A DNA stretch of 64,000 nt from Pseudomonas sp. Irchel 3A7 (GCF_900187565.1 NZ_FYED01000013.1:168662-232661), one strand, 5' to 3'. Counted from the first letter of the stretch, positions 19,653 through 28,888 are shown. A program made the numbers and translations. Notes: a model not told the origin generated them from the sequence alone.

Positions 19653-20831
19653 TTGCGCTCTACCGAAGTCGTGATCATTGGCGCTGGCGCCGCAGGGTTG
19701 ATGTGTGCGCTGACCGCCGCCGGGCGCGGGCGCAAGGTGCTGTTGCTCGACCACGCCAACAAGGCCGGCAAGAAAATCCTGATGTCGGGCGGTGGTCGCT
19801 GCAATTTCACCAACATGTACACCGAACCGGGCAATTTCCTCTCGCAGAACGCGCATTTCTGTAAATCCGCCCTGGCCCGCTACACCCAGTGGGACTTCAT
19901 CGGCATGGTCGCCAAGCACGGCGTGCCGTACCACGAGAAAAAGCTCGGCCAGTTGTTCTGCGATAACAAATCCAGCGACATCCTCGAAATGCTCCTCGAT
20001 GAGTGCAATCAGGTCGGCGTCAGCCTGCACCTGGACACCTCGATCCAGACCATCGAAAAGCTTGAGAAAGGCTATTTGCTGGATACCACGATGGGGCAGA
20101 TCACCTGCGAGTCCCTGGTGATCGCCACCGGTGGCCTGTCGATTCCGACCCTGGGCGCCACCGGCTTCGGCTATCAGGTAGCCAAGCAGTTTGGTCACGA
20201 CCTGCTGCCGACCCGCGCCGGCCTGGTGCCGTTCACCATCACCGATCAGCTCAAGGCGCTGTGCACCGAACTGTCAGGTACATCGGTGGATTGCCTGGTC
20301 AGCTGCAACGACCAGAGTTTCCGCGAGAACATCCTGTTCACCCACCGCGGCCTCAGCGGCCCGGCGATTTTGCAGATTTCCTCGTTCTGGGAATCAGGCG
20401 ATACCGTCGAAATCAACCTGATGCCAGACCACGACGTGCCGACCTGGCTGCAACAACAGCAAGCCGAACGCCCCAACAGCGAGCTGAAAACCCTGCTCGG
20501 TGAAATCTTCACCAAGAAGATGGCCAACCTGCTGGCGGATAACTGGTTTGTCTCCAAACCGATGAAGCAATACACCCACGCGGAACTGGCGGACATCGCC
20601 GAAAAACTGGCGAGCTGGAAAGTCGTGCCGGCCGGTACCGAAGGCTACCGCACCGCCGAAGTGACCCTGGGCGGGGTGAATACCAACGAGGTCTCATCCA
20701 AGACCATGGAGTCGCTGAAAAGCCCAGGGCTGTATTTCATCGGCGAAGTGCTGGACGTGACCGGGCATCTGGGCGGGTTCAATTTCCAGTGGGCGTGGGC
20801 TTCGGGTTACGCAGCTGCGCAGTACGTCTGA
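19653..20831 (+). CDS. BaiN/YhiN-type (HI0933) flavoprotein oxidoreductase
   Basis: This 392-residue protein has an N-terminal FAD motif (VVIIGAGAAGLMCA), the family motif KKILMSGGGRCNFTN and the C-terminal FIGEVLDVTGHLGGFNFQWAWASG loop. It belongs to the HI0933/YhiN family of NAD(P)/FAD proteins of uncertain role. The start is TTG at 19653, with GAGAGGA 7-8 nt upstream and no better ATG before the FAD motif. Confidence 0.9.
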   Translation: MRSTEVVIIGAGAAGLMCALTAAGRGRKVLLLDHANKAGKKILMSGGGRCNFTNMYTEPGNFLSQNAHFCKSALARYTQWDFIGMVAKHGVPYHEKKLGQLFCDNKSSDILEMLLDECNQVGVSLHLDTSIQTIEKLEKGYLLDTTMGQITCESLVIATGGLSIPTLGATGFGYQVAKQFGHDLLPTRAGLVPFTITDQLKALCTELSGTSVDCLVSCNDQSFRENILFTHRGLSGPAILQISSFWESGDTVEINLMPDHDVPTWLQQQQAERPNSELKTLLGEIFTKKMANLLADNWFVSKPMKQYTHAELADIAEKLASWKVVPAGTEGYRTAEVTLGGVNTNEVSSKTMESLKSPGLYFIGEVLDVTGHLGGFNFQWAWASGYAAAQYV

Positions 20832-20862
20832 TACCTCATTTCTCTAATGTGAAATGCAATCA

Positions 20863-20954
20863 CTGTGGGAGCTGGCTTGCCAGCGATGAAGTCAGTACAT
20901 CCAACAACTTTGTTGACTGTCAGACCGCTATCGCTGGCAAGCCAGCTCCCACAG
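20863..20954. repeat. Repeat pair, GCTGG variant (topology B)
   Basis: TGTGGGAGCTGGCTTGCCAG is followed by its inverted copy about 45 bp later. Same family as 1843-1935 but in the opposite arrangement. Confidence 0.88.
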
Positions 20955-21096
20955 GTTTCTTGGCTTGCCTGAAAAATTGAGGCGGGCATTGTTCGGTAAA
21001 GGAACAGATTTTGCTGTCAGATGTGATCGCCGCCATTGCGTCGGCGTCATTACTGGCTCAATTTAGCGGCATCGCCTCGGAAGGCCTTCGCATTTC

Positions 21097-23271
21097 ATGT
21101 CATTGACCTCGTTCAGTCAGTCTCTGCGTCGCCTTTGGGCGCTGGATAAATTCAGCTACAGCGTGCGGGTGTTCATCGCCCTGACCGGTACCATGGCGCT
21201 GTGTTGGTATCAGGATGAAATGGGGCTGCTGATCCCGTTGTTCCTGGGGATTATCGCCAGCGCCCTGGCCGAGACCGACGACAGTTGGCAAGGCCGCCTC
21301 AACGCGCTGGCCGTGACGCTGGTGTGTTTCCTGGTCGCCGCGCTGTCGGTCGAACTGCTGTTCCCCTACCCCATCTTTTTCATCATCGCCTTCGCCCTGG
21401 CCGCCTTCTGCCTGACCATGCTCGGTGCCTTGGGCGAACGCTATGGCGCGATTGCCTCGGCGACGCTGATTCTGTCGGTCTACACCATGATCGGCGTGGA
21501 TCAGCGCGGCGGCGCGGTGACCGATGTCTGGCATGAGCCGGTGCTGCTGGTGGCCGGTGCGGCCTGGTACGGCCTGCTCTCGGTGTTGTGGCAGGCGCTG
21601 TTTTCCAATCAACCAGTGCAGCAGAGCCTGGCGAAACTGTTCCGGGAGCTGGGTTATTACCTGAAGTTGAAGTCGTCGCTGTTCGAACCCGTCCGGCAGA
21701 TGGACGTGGAAGCACGGCGACTGGAGCTGGCCCAGCAGAACGGTCGCGTGGTCGCCGCACTCAACGCGGCCAAGGAAATCATTCTCCACCGCGTGGGCAA
21801 CGGTCGCCCGGGCTCGAAAGTCAGCCGCTATCTGAAGCTGTACTTCCTCGCCCAGGACATCCACGAGCGCGCCAGTTCCTCGCATTACCCTTACAACGCC
21901 CTGGCCGAAGCGTTCTTCCACAGCGACGTGCTGTTCCGCTGCCAGCGCCTGCTGCGGCAGCAGGGGAAAGCCTGCCGGGCGCTGGCCGAGTCGATCCAGA
22001 TGCGCCAGCCGTTCGTTTATGACGCCAGCTTCGCCGAAGCCCTGAGCGATCTGCACGCCTCCCTTGAACACCTGCGCATCCAGAGCAACCCGGCCTGGCG
22101 CGGCTTGCTGCGTTCGTTGCGAGCGCTGGCGGCGAACCTTGGCACCCTCGACCGCTTGCTCAGCGACGCCAGCAACCCTGATGCCCTGGCCGACGCGACC
22201 GACAGCAGCCTGCTCGACCGCTCACCCCGCAATTTCAAGGACGTCTGGGTGCGCCTGCGTACGCAACTGACGCCGACATCGCTGCTGTTCCGCCATGCCC
22301 TGCGCCTGCCCCTGGCCTTGAGCATCGGTTATGCGATGGTGCATTTGATCCACCCGTCCCAAGGTTACTGGATCATCCTGACGACCCTTTTTGTCTGTCA
22401 GCCGAACTACGGCGCCACCCGGCGCAAACTCGGTCAGCGGATCATCGGCACCGCCATCGGCCTGACCCTGGCCTGGGCGCTGTTCGACCTGTTCCCCAAC
22501 CCGCTGATCCAATCGTGCTTCGCGATTGCCGCCGGGGTGGTGTTCTTTACCAACCGCACCACCCGCTACACCTTGGCGACGGCCGCGATCACCCTGATGG
22601 TGTTGTTCTGTTTTAACCAGGTGGGTGACGGCTACGGTCTATTCCTGCCACGGCTGTTCGATACCTTGCTCGGCAGCCTGATCGCCGGTCTCGCGGTATT
22701 CCTCTTCCTGCCGGACTGGCAGGGCCGACGCCTGAACAAAGTGCTGGCCAATACCCTGACCTGCAACAGCATTTACCTGCGCCAGATCATGCAGCAATAC
22801 GCTGCCGGCAAGAGCGACGACCTGGCTTATCGCCTGGCCCGGCGCAATGCGCACAACGCCGATGCGGCGCTGTCGACCACCCTGGCCAACATGCTGATGG
22901 AACCGGGGCATTTCCGTAAGGAAGCGGATGTGGGGTTCCGTTTTCTGGTGCTCTCGCACACGCTGCTCAGTTATTTGTCAGGCCTGGGCGCGCACCGGGA
23001 AACCCAGCTGCCGTCGGATGTACGCGAGCATTTGATCCAGGGTGCCGGCGTGAAACTGGCGGTCAGCATCGACGAAATCGCCCAGGGGCTGGCCAGCAAA
23101 TCCGCCATTGCGATTCAGAGCGATGAGGAAGAAGCGCTGGCCAACGAGCTCGAGCAAATGCCCGATGAAATCGATGAAGGCCAGCGGCTGGTGCAGACAC
23201 AACTGGCGTTGATCTGCCGGCAACTGGGGCCGTTGCGGACCCTGGCGGCGCATTTGTTGAAAACAGATTGA
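21097..23271 (+). CDS. yccS: YccS/YhfK-family (FUSC) inner-membrane protein
   Basis: This 724-residue protein has two membrane blocks (about 20-165 and 395-540), each followed by a cytoplasmic part, which is the YccS arrangement; the second block is the FUSC (aromatic acid exporter-like) domain. Function in Pseudomonas is not established; export of aromatic or other acids is inferred from the family. The ATG at 21097 has only a weak GGAAGG upstream. Confidence 0.88.
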   Translation: MSLTSFSQSLRRLWALDKFSYSVRVFIALTGTMALCWYQDEMGLLIPLFLGIIASALAETDDSWQGRLNALAVTLVCFLVAALSVELLFPYPIFFIIAFALAAFCLTMLGALGERYGAIASATLILSVYTMIGVDQRGGAVTDVWHEPVLLVAGAAWYGLLSVLWQALFSNQPVQQSLAKLFRELGYYLKLKSSLFEPVRQMDVEARRLELAQQNGRVVAALNAAKEIILHRVGNGRPGSKVSRYLKLYFLAQDIHERASSSHYPYNALAEAFFHSDVLFRCQRLLRQQGKACRALAESIQMRQPFVYDASFAEALSDLHASLEHLRIQSNPAWRGLLRSLRALAANLGTLDRLLSDASNPDALADATDSSLLDRSPRNFKDVWVRLRTQLTPTSLLFRHALRLPLALSIGYAMVHLIHPSQGYWIILTTLFVCQPNYGATRRKLGQRIIGTAIGLTLAWALFDLFPNPLIQSCFAIAAGVVFFTNRTTRYTLATAAITLMVLFCFNQVGDGYGLFLPRLFDTLLGSLIAGLAVFLFLPDWQGRRLNKVLANTLTCNSIYLRQIMQQYAAGKSDDLAYRLARRNAHNADAALSTTLANMLMEPGHFRKEADVGFRFLVLSHTLLSYLSGLGAHRETQLPSDVREHLIQGAGVKLAVSIDEIAQGLASKSAIAIQSDEEEALANELEQMPDEIDEGQRLVQTQLALICRQLGPLRTLAAHLLKTD

Positions 23272-23352
23272 AGCTACAAGCTGCAAGCTCCAAGAAAAAG
23301 CAGGGCTCCACATCACTCCAACTTGCCGCTTGCAGCTTGCAGCTTGCAGCTG
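23270..23352. repeat. Repeat pair of the AAGCTGCAAGCT family
   Basis: AAGCTACAAGCTGCAAGCTC and, 40 bp on, the inverted CTTGCAGCTTGCAGCTTGCA can form a long imperfect stem, ending in TTTTT at 23353-23357, so it may terminate yccS. A second copy is at about 46573-46652. Confidence 0.8.
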
Positions 23353-23360
23353 CTTTTTAC

Positions 23361-24098
23361 CTACATCCCATGCTGCTTCATCAACCGCTCATAACTCCCA
23401 TCCGCCTTCATCCTGGCAATCTCCCGGTCGAAACCGGCAACGATCTGCTCATGCTTGGGGTTCTTCAGGCTGACCAGGATGTGCAGGCTGTTCTCGCTCA
23501 GCGGCTTGGGCAGGAATTCCACGGCATTGCGCACCTTGGCGGATTCACGGGCCAGGTAATAACGCGCGACGTATTCATCTTCCAGGGTCAGCTTGACCCG
23601 GTCGGCGGCGACCATTCGCACGGCCATGGCGAAGCTGTGTACCGGAACCTTCTGCAACGACGCATCGCCATCGAACGCCGGCGAATAGGCGTACCCTCGC
23701 ACCACCGCAACCGGGTAGGTGTGCAGTTGCTGCAGATTGTTGAATTCGATCGGCGCGTCTTTACGCTTGATAAAGCGCACACGGTTGACCAGATACTCGC
23801 TGGAAAACTGGCCGAGCTTGGTGCGTTCGTCGGTGTACCAGGCATTGACCAGCACGTCGTATCGCCCCTCGCCCACACCGAGCAACGCTCGCGCCCAGGG
23901 CACCTGCTCGAAATCACTGGCATAACCGGCCCGCGCCAGCGCGGTACTGACAATATCGGTGGCCAGGCCACCATTGACCAGCGTGGCATCGGTAAAGGGC
24001 GGCCAGGCATCGGCCACCAGACGCAGCTTTTCCGCCGCCGCGTCCTGAATGAGCAACAGCAATCCAGTCAAAGCAAAGGCTCGATGCAATCGCGGCAT
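23361..24098 (-). CDS. Periplasmic binding protein, SBP_bac_3 family (orphan)
   Basis: This 245-residue protein has a signal peptide (cleavage near DAAA-EK, residue 22) and a polar amino acid-type binding fold (LRLVADAWPPFTD, ADGSYERLMKQHG at the end). No permease or ATPase gene is adjacent, so it may serve another transporter or act as a sensor. It is related in type to the protein at 49454. Ligand unknown. Confidence 0.82.
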   Translation of the reverse strand: MPRLHRAFALTGLLLLIQDAAAEKLRLVADAWPPFTDATLVNGGLATDIVSTALARAGYASDFEQVPWARALLGVGEGRYDVLVNAWYTDERTKLGQFSSEYLVNRVRFIKRKDAPIEFNNLQQLHTYPVAVVRGYAYSPAFDGDASLQKVPVHSFAMAVRMVAADRVKLTLEDEYVARYYLARESAKVRNAVEFLPKPLSENSLHILVSLKNPKHEQIVAGFDREIARMKADGSYERLMKQHGM

Positions 24099-24351
24099 GC
24101 TAGAAAATCCTTAGCGGGCGGGATGCCCGACGTGTTTTCAGCTAAAACTCCAAGCCCCTTACCGGCACACCCAGGCACTAAACGTTAGCTCATTGAAGCC
24201 AGCACATCGCTTGATTCCAGATTACACAAAGAAGACACAGAAGCGCGAAATGAATGATGGCATTTTGGTCTTTGTCACAGATTTCTCCGCCATAAAGACA
24301 TCCATCGCCGGGGCGCTTACCATCACAGGGACGTTTTCAAGGAATCAGGAC

Positions 24352-24804
24352 ATGACAATCGAATGGGTCTGCAAACACCACAGCGATCTGGGCAAGGAGC
24401 AGCTGTACGCCATTTTGCAGTTGCGTGCCGAGGTGTTCGTCGTCGAGCAGAAATGCGTCTATCAGGACATCGATGGCCAGGATCTGGAAGGCGACACTTG
24501 CCATTTGATGGCCTGGGACGGGGATCGATTGGTGGCGTACCTGCGCTTGCTCGATCCCGAGTTACAGGGTGGTGACGTGGTGATCGGCCGGGTAATCATT
24601 GCACCACAGGCACGAGGCACCGGGTTGGGGCATGAGTTGATGGCGCAGGCGCTGAAACAAGCGGAGAAATACTGGCCCGACATGCCGATCTATCTCTCGG
24701 CCCAGGCGCATTTGCAGGGGTATTACGGGCGGTACGGGTTTGAGGTGGCGGGTGAAGCGTTCGTCGAGGATGGTATTCCGCACATCGGGATGCGTCGCTC
24801 GTAA
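24352..24804 (+). CDS. elaA: GNAT acetyltransferase, ElaA type
   Basis: This 150-residue protein has the ElaA N-terminal signature (LYAILQLRAEVFVVEQKCVYQDIDG) and the acetyl-CoA loop VIIAPQARGTGLG, followed by YYGRYGFEV. Start at 24352 (MTIEWVCK) has AAGGA upstream; the open frame extends 53 codons further but without coding character. Substrate unknown. Confidence 0.9.
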   Translation: MTIEWVCKHHSDLGKEQLYAILQLRAEVFVVEQKCVYQDIDGQDLEGDTCHLMAWDGDRLVAYLRLLDPELQGGDVVIGRVIIAPQARGTGLGHELMAQALKQAEKYWPDMPIYLSAQAHLQGYYGRYGFEVAGEAFVEDGIPHIGMRRS

Positions 24805-24810
24805 GGCCCT

Positions 24811-24878
24811 CGTCGCGAGCAGGCTCGCTCCCACATTGGAATGCATTTCAACTGTAGGAGCGAGCCTGCTCGCGAAGG
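24811..24878. repeat. REPIN-type pair (topology A)
   Basis: Inverted pair with an 18-bp spacer; the right copy begins TGTAGGAGCG. It lies between convergent genes. Confidence 0.88.
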
Positions 24879-24901
24879 CGTCAGATCAGTCACTACAACA
24901 C

Positions 24902-25198
24902 TCAGGGATATTCAAGCACCGCCTTGATCTGCCGAAGATTACGCTCGATCCACCCCCGATCAATCGCCCCCCAGCCACGAATCCGGTAGCGCCCAGCGTG
25001 GTTTCGCGCGCCCTCTTCCTGTTCGAACTCGCAAACGATATCCAGATCCGCCAGCGCGGCGATGGTGTCCTGGGCTGTGCGCCGCGGCATTCCGGTGACC
25101 TCGGTCAAAGCCGGAACACTGCTGGCCAGCCCGCTGTCGATCAGGTACGCCACATACAAACGACGATAGAAGCTGCTCTTGGTCTTGCTTACGTCCAT
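24902..25198 (-). CDS. Small winged-helix DNA-binding protein
   Basis: This 98-residue protein has a helix-turn-helix-like segment (SSVPALTEVTGMPRRTAQDTIAALADL, about 27-53) followed by a wing (HAGRYRIRGWG). It resembles small FaeA/MarR-like wHTH proteins. The ATG overlaps the end of the upstream peptidase gene by 10 bp, which points to translational coupling. It may regulate its partner or bind DNA elsewhere; nothing in the sequence decides this. Confidence 0.8.
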   Translation of the reverse strand: MDVSKTKSSFYRRLYVAYLIDSGLASSVPALTEVTGMPRRTAQDTIAALADLDIVCEFEQEEGARNHAGRYRIRGWGAIDRGWIERNLRQIKAVLEYP

Positions 25199-25704
25199 TT
25201 ATGCTCCTCGAAAGATTGCATATCCCGCCAGGTCAGGTACACCCGCACATCGAACTCCACCTGGTGATAACCCGGCAGCATGTGTTCGCACAACTTGTAG
25301 AACGCCTTGTTGTGATCGGATTCCTTGAAATGCGCCAACTCGTGAACCACGATCATTTTCAGAAACTCGGAGGGCGCCTCCTTGAACAGCGAGGCGATAC
25401 GGATTTCCTTCTTGGCCTTGAGTTTGCCGCCCTGCACCCGTGAGATCGTGGTGTGCAGGCCAAGGGCGCGGTGGGTCAGGTCCAGGCGGTTGTCGAACAA
25501 CACCTTGTCGATGGCCGGGGCGTTACGCAGGTATTCCTGCTTGAGTTCTAGGGCGTAGGTATACAACGCCTTGTCGCTCTGCACCCCGTGCTTTTGCGGG
25601 TAGCGCTTGCTCAAGTAGTCACCCAGCCGACCGTCGTCGATCAGTTGGCGTACCTGATCCTGCAGCGAAGCGGGATAGGCCTGGAGGTATTTCAACGCGG
25701 TCAT
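25189..25704 (-). CDS. YgjP-like metallopeptidase (DUF45/M48-related)
   Basis: This 171-residue protein carries the zinc motif HELAHFKESDHNKAFY (HExxH followed by HxxxF), typical of the YgjP/WLM-like family. No signal peptide is seen, so it is cytoplasmic. It is the first gene of a two-gene unit with the wHTH protein. Other YgjP proteins are about 240 residues; this belongs to a shorter branch. Confidence 0.85.
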   Translation of the reverse strand: MTALKYLQAYPASLQDQVRQLIDDGRLGDYLSKRYPQKHGVQSDKALYTYALELKQEYLRNAPAIDKVLFDNRLDLTHRALGLHTTISRVQGGKLKAKKEIRIASLFKEAPSEFLKMIVVHELAHFKESDHNKAFYKLCEHMLPGYHQVEFDVRVYLTWRDMQSFEEHKWT

Positions 25705-25749
25705 CGCAACGGCAACACAAAGGACGGAAAGATGGCCAGTGTAGCGAAT

Positions 25750-27060
25750 TCAGCGGGTCAGCGCGCTCCAGTCGAAGGGCTGCACGAAGTGACCGGTGTC
25801 CTCGGCCATCATCGGCCGCGCAACCAGAAACCCCTGCACATACTCACAGCCATTGGCTTGCAGCCATTCATATTGCGCCATGGTTTCCACGCCTTCGGCG
25901 ATCACCAGCATGTCGTACTGCTTGCACAGCTCGATCACATTGCGCACCAGCGCTGCGTCCCGTGAAGACTCCGGCAGCCGAGCGATCAGATGACGGTCGA
26001 GCTTGAGCGTATCCAGCTCCAGATCGCGCAAATGCGCCAGCGAACACTGCCCGGAACCGAAATCGTCCAGCGCCACCCTGACGCCCAGGCTACGCAGCAA
26101 ACGCAGTTGTTTACGGGTTTCTTCCGGGTTATGCGTCAAGGCTTCTTCCGTGACCTCTACTTCAAGATGACGGGGCTGCAAGCCATGCCGCTCCAGTACC
26201 TGGCGCAATTCGGTGACCAGATTGGGCATGGCGAACTGGGTGCCGCTCAAACTGACGCTCAACACCAGATCCTCGGCAAACAGTGCTTCCCAGGCTTTGC
26301 GTTGTCCGGCGCCGCGCTGGTAAATCCAGCTACCCAGGCGACTGATCAATCGCGCCTCTTCCAGCAACGGTAAAAACAGTCCCGGCGGAACATCACCGAC
26401 GCTCGGGTGCTGCCAACGCAACAAGGCTTCGAAGCCGCGGATCTGTCCCCCGGCGATGGCCACCTGCGGTTGATAGACCAGATTGAAATCGCGGTTCTCG
26501 ATGGCCGTACGAACGCTTTCTTCCAGCATCAACCGCGAACGCGCCCGGCCATTCATTTCATGATCGTAGAAGCGATATTGCTGGCGACCAGCGCGCTTGG
26601 CCTCGTACATCGCGATGTCGGATGCCCGCAGCAATCCGTCCAGATTGGCCCCGCAATCCGGGTACGTGGCGATGCCGATGCTGGCACCCAGGGCAATATC
26701 CAGACCATCGATTTGCTGACAGATCGAGACTCGCTCGATCAATTTCTCGGCAATCTTGGCCGCTTGCTCGGGGAATTCCAGGTCCAGTAATGCGGTGAAT
26801 TCATCACCGCCCATACGCGCCAGAATGTCGAAGGGCCGCAGGCAAGCCTTCAACTGCTCGGACACCCAGCGCAACACCCGATCACCGGCATCGTGACCGA
26901 GGGAGTCATTGACCCGTTTGAAGCCGTCCAGGTCGAGGTACAAGAGCACCCAGGCACTGTCGGTGCGCTCGCCACGCAGCAAAAGATTTTCCACGGTCTG
27001 GTAAAACCCACGGCGGTTGAGCAGCCCGGTCAGCGGATCAGTAACCGCCTGAAATTCGAG
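25750..27060 (-). CDS. GGDEF-EAL fragment (C-terminal part)
   Basis: Downstream of the ochre codon the frame stays open for 436 codons. The cyclase site is intact (MGGDEF) with an inhibitory site RPFD exactly five residues before it, and the phosphodiesterase has FEALLRW, DDFGSG and AEGVET. The first possible start (GTG at 26994) lies inside the GGDEF domain, past DPLTGLLNRR, and has no ribosome binding site. Independent translation therefore looks poor. Confidence 0.7.
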   Translation of the reverse strand, partial: LEFQAVTDPLTGLLNRRGFYQTVENLLLRGERTDSAWVLLYLDLDGFKRVNDSLGHDAGDRVLRWVSEQLKACLRPFDILARMGGDEFTALLDLEFPEQAAKIAEKLIERVSICQQIDGLDIALGASIGIATYPDCGANLDGLLRASDIAMYEAKRAGRQQYRFYDHEMNGRARSRLMLEESVRTAIENRDFNLVYQPQVAIAGGQIRGFEALLRWQHPSVGDVPPGLFLPLLEEARLISRLGSWIYQRGAGQRKAWEALFAEDLVLSVSLSGTQFAMPNLVTELRQVLERHGLQPRHLEVEVTEEALTHNPEETRKQLRLLRSLGVRVALDDFGSGQCSLAHLRDLELDTLKLDRHLIARLPESSRDAALVRNVIELCKQYDMLVIAEGVETMAQYEWLQANGCEYVQGFLVARPMMAEDTGHFVQPFDWSALTR

Positions 27061-27873
27061 TTACTGATGCAGGTGGCGCACGACCGACATGTCCAGCACC
27101 GTGACCACCATGGCGTGCTGCTCGGCAGGCAAAGGCGCACAGGACAGCGCCACCGGCACCAGCTGACCGGGCGCGGTGCGCAGCGACGCATCGTGCAAGC
27201 GCAGGGTTTCACCGCGTTCATAACCGGCCAACAAGTCCGAAGTGGCCCAGTTCGGGATGTGCGGCTTTTGCAGGAAATCCAGAAACGCCCGACCTTGAAG
27301 TTCTTGTACCGTGGCATTGAGCAGGCGCGACATCGCCGGGTTGGCAAAGCGGATCTGACCGCCCTCATCGACCACCAAAATACCCTCGGCGGCGTTGTCC
27401 AGCACCGAAGCATTGAAGGCGCGAGCGACCTCCAGATCATGACTCAGACGCTGCAAGGCCCGGCGATTGCGCTGGTGTTCCAGCAGCGCCTGGACCTTGG
27501 GCTTGAGAATTTGCGGGTCAAACGGTTTGAACAGGTAATCCACGGCACCACTGGCATAGCCCTTGATCACCGCGTCCTGGGACTGCTCATTGGCGGTCAG
27601 GAAAATGATCGGCGTCAGCCGGGTCCGCTGACTGCCACGCATCAGGCGTGCCACTTCAAAACCGTCCATGCCCGGCATCTGCACATCCAGCAGCACCAGG
27701 TCGATATCGTGTTCAAGCAACAGACTGAGCGCTTCGAAACCCGAAGCAGCGGTCATGACCTGCCAGTCCTGGCGCTGCAACAACGCGCGCATGCTGATCA
27801 GGTTTTCCGGGTAATCGTCGACAATTAATAACGTAGAACGGCCTTCAGCTGGCGGGGATTGCGCGCATTCCAT
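27061..27873 (-). CDS. REC-PAS response regulator fragment (N-terminal part)
   Basis: This 270-residue piece is what would be made if the ochre codon works. It keeps the full receiver domain and one PAS domain and ends in RHLHQ, right at the linker to GGDEF. Alone it could still be phosphorylated but would have no output domain. Its own histidine kinase is not in the window. Confidence 0.75.
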   Translation of the reverse strand: MECAQSPPAEGRSTLLIVDDYPENLISMRALLQRQDWQVMTAASGFEALSLLLEHDIDLVLLDVQMPGMDGFEVARLMRGSQRTRLTPIIFLTANEQSQDAVIKGYASGAVDYLFKPFDPQILKPKVQALLEHQRNRRALQRLSHDLEVARAFNASVLDNAAEGILVVDEGGQIRFANPAMSRLLNATVQELQGRAFLDFLQKPHIPNWATSDLLAGYERGETLRLHDASLRTAPGQLVPVALSCAPLPAEQHAMVVTVLDMSVVRHLHQ

Positions 27874-28197
27874 GCTGCTTCTCTTTGTTCAGGACGTCAG
27901 GCCGGTCTCTCGTGAAAACCGGACAAATTTTAATACTTCACTCTAGACCTGGATCCAGTAAAGCAGAAGGTGTCAGTACGCCATCATTTAACCAATAGGT
28001 TCATTTACCGACTAACGGTCATGCCTGAAGACCGCTAAAACCGGGAGAGATGGCCTTTTAACAGGATTTTGACGTCACCCATTTGTCAGGCAGGCATTAA
28101 CAAAAAAGCCTTCTACGCTTATAAAGACCGCCCTAAAAGGCCCGTGCTAGAGCTTCTGGTACGTTCGTACTGCAAAAAAATCGTGGAAGCTTTGCCT
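27874..28197. other. Divergent intergenic gap
   Basis: This 324-bp gap separates the REC-PAS gene from the alginate lyase gene and must hold both promoters. It is AT-richer than the genes. I see no clear operator, repeat or terminator in it. Confidence 0.4.
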
Positions 28198-28866
28198 ATG
28201 ATCGACCTCGCAACCTGGAACCTCAGCGTTCCTGTCGGCAGCCCGCCGTACACCGTAGAAACCTCCAAACTGGTGAACGGCTTCAAGGATCAATACTTCC
28301 ACTCCGACACCGGCACACTGTTTTTCTGGTCCCCGGTGACCGGTACCCGAACCGAAAATGCCAAATATCCCCGCACCGAACTGCGGGAAACCTACAGCAA
28401 CGGCACCCTGAAAAACTGGTACTACCCGGATGCCGACAATTCCCTGCGCGCTACCCTGGCAGTCAATCAAGTGCCAAGCTCGGGCAAGATCGTCATCGGT
28501 CAGATCCACGCCTATCAAAGCCAGAAGCCCATGGTGAAAGTGGAGTATCAATACAAGACAGCCACCGAGACCGGCAACATCGTCGCCAAAGTGCGCATGC
28601 ACCCCGATGACGACACGGGCCGGGTCATCACCATCGCAACCGGCGTGAAACTGGACCGCGAGTTCTCCTACCTCATCCACCTGAGCCCCGGCGGCGCGTT
28701 GGGCATCAGTGCCGCGGGTTACCAGTGGGACACCATCATCAGCGCGAAATGGCGCGACAAGCCGTTGTACTTCAAGGCCGGGGTGTATGTGCAGGACAAC
28801 ACCGGGTACACCAGTGAAGGCGGGAAAGTGACGTTCAGCAAGCTGGATATTGATCACGATAAGTAG
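28198..28866 (+). CDS. Polysaccharide lyase family 7 alginate lyase
   Basis: This 222-residue single-domain protein has the three PL7 signature segments: YPRTELRE, IGQIHA and LYFKAGVY. The Arg, Gln, His and Tyr of these form the alginate beta-elimination site. There is no signal peptide: the protein starts MIDLATWNLSVP directly, so it appears cytoplasmic, unlike AlgL (PL5) of the alginate operon. ATG 28198 has GGAAG upstream. An upstream extension of 43 codons is open but not hydrophobic and is not a signal peptide. Confidence 0.9.
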   Translation: MIDLATWNLSVPVGSPPYTVETSKLVNGFKDQYFHSDTGTLFFWSPVTGTRTENAKYPRTELRETYSNGTLKNWYYPDADNSLRATLAVNQVPSSGKIVIGQIHAYQSQKPMVKVEYQYKTATETGNIVAKVRMHPDDDTGRVITIATGVKLDREFSYLIHLSPGGALGISAAGYQWDTIISAKWRDKPLYFKAGVYVQDNTGYTSEGGKVTFSKLDIDHDK

Positions 28867-28888
28867 CAAACGAGCCAGATACCGAATC

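Larger units (their letters stand above)
25750..27873 (-). pseudogene. REC-PAS-GGDEF-EAL regulator interrupted by in-frame TAA
   Basis: Read as one frame, the locus encodes a response regulator of about 707 residues: REC (phosphoacceptor Asp63 in LLDVQMPGMDG, Lys in LFKPFD), PAS (about 150-262), GGDEF and EAL. Codon 271 is TAA (27061-27063). Immediately after it the same frame continues as LEFQAVTDPLTGLLNRRGFY, the invariant GGDEF entry segment, so no bases are gained or lost. A single C-to-T change in a CAA codon would explain it. Downstream catalytic motifs remain intact. It is either a very recent pseudogene, a stop that is read through, or a sequencing error. Confidence 0.85.

Noticed and set aside
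23268..24188. A 306-codon plus-strand open frame opposite the orphan binding protein.
   Set aside because: Begins in the repeat and is antisense to a protein with a clear signal peptide and fold.
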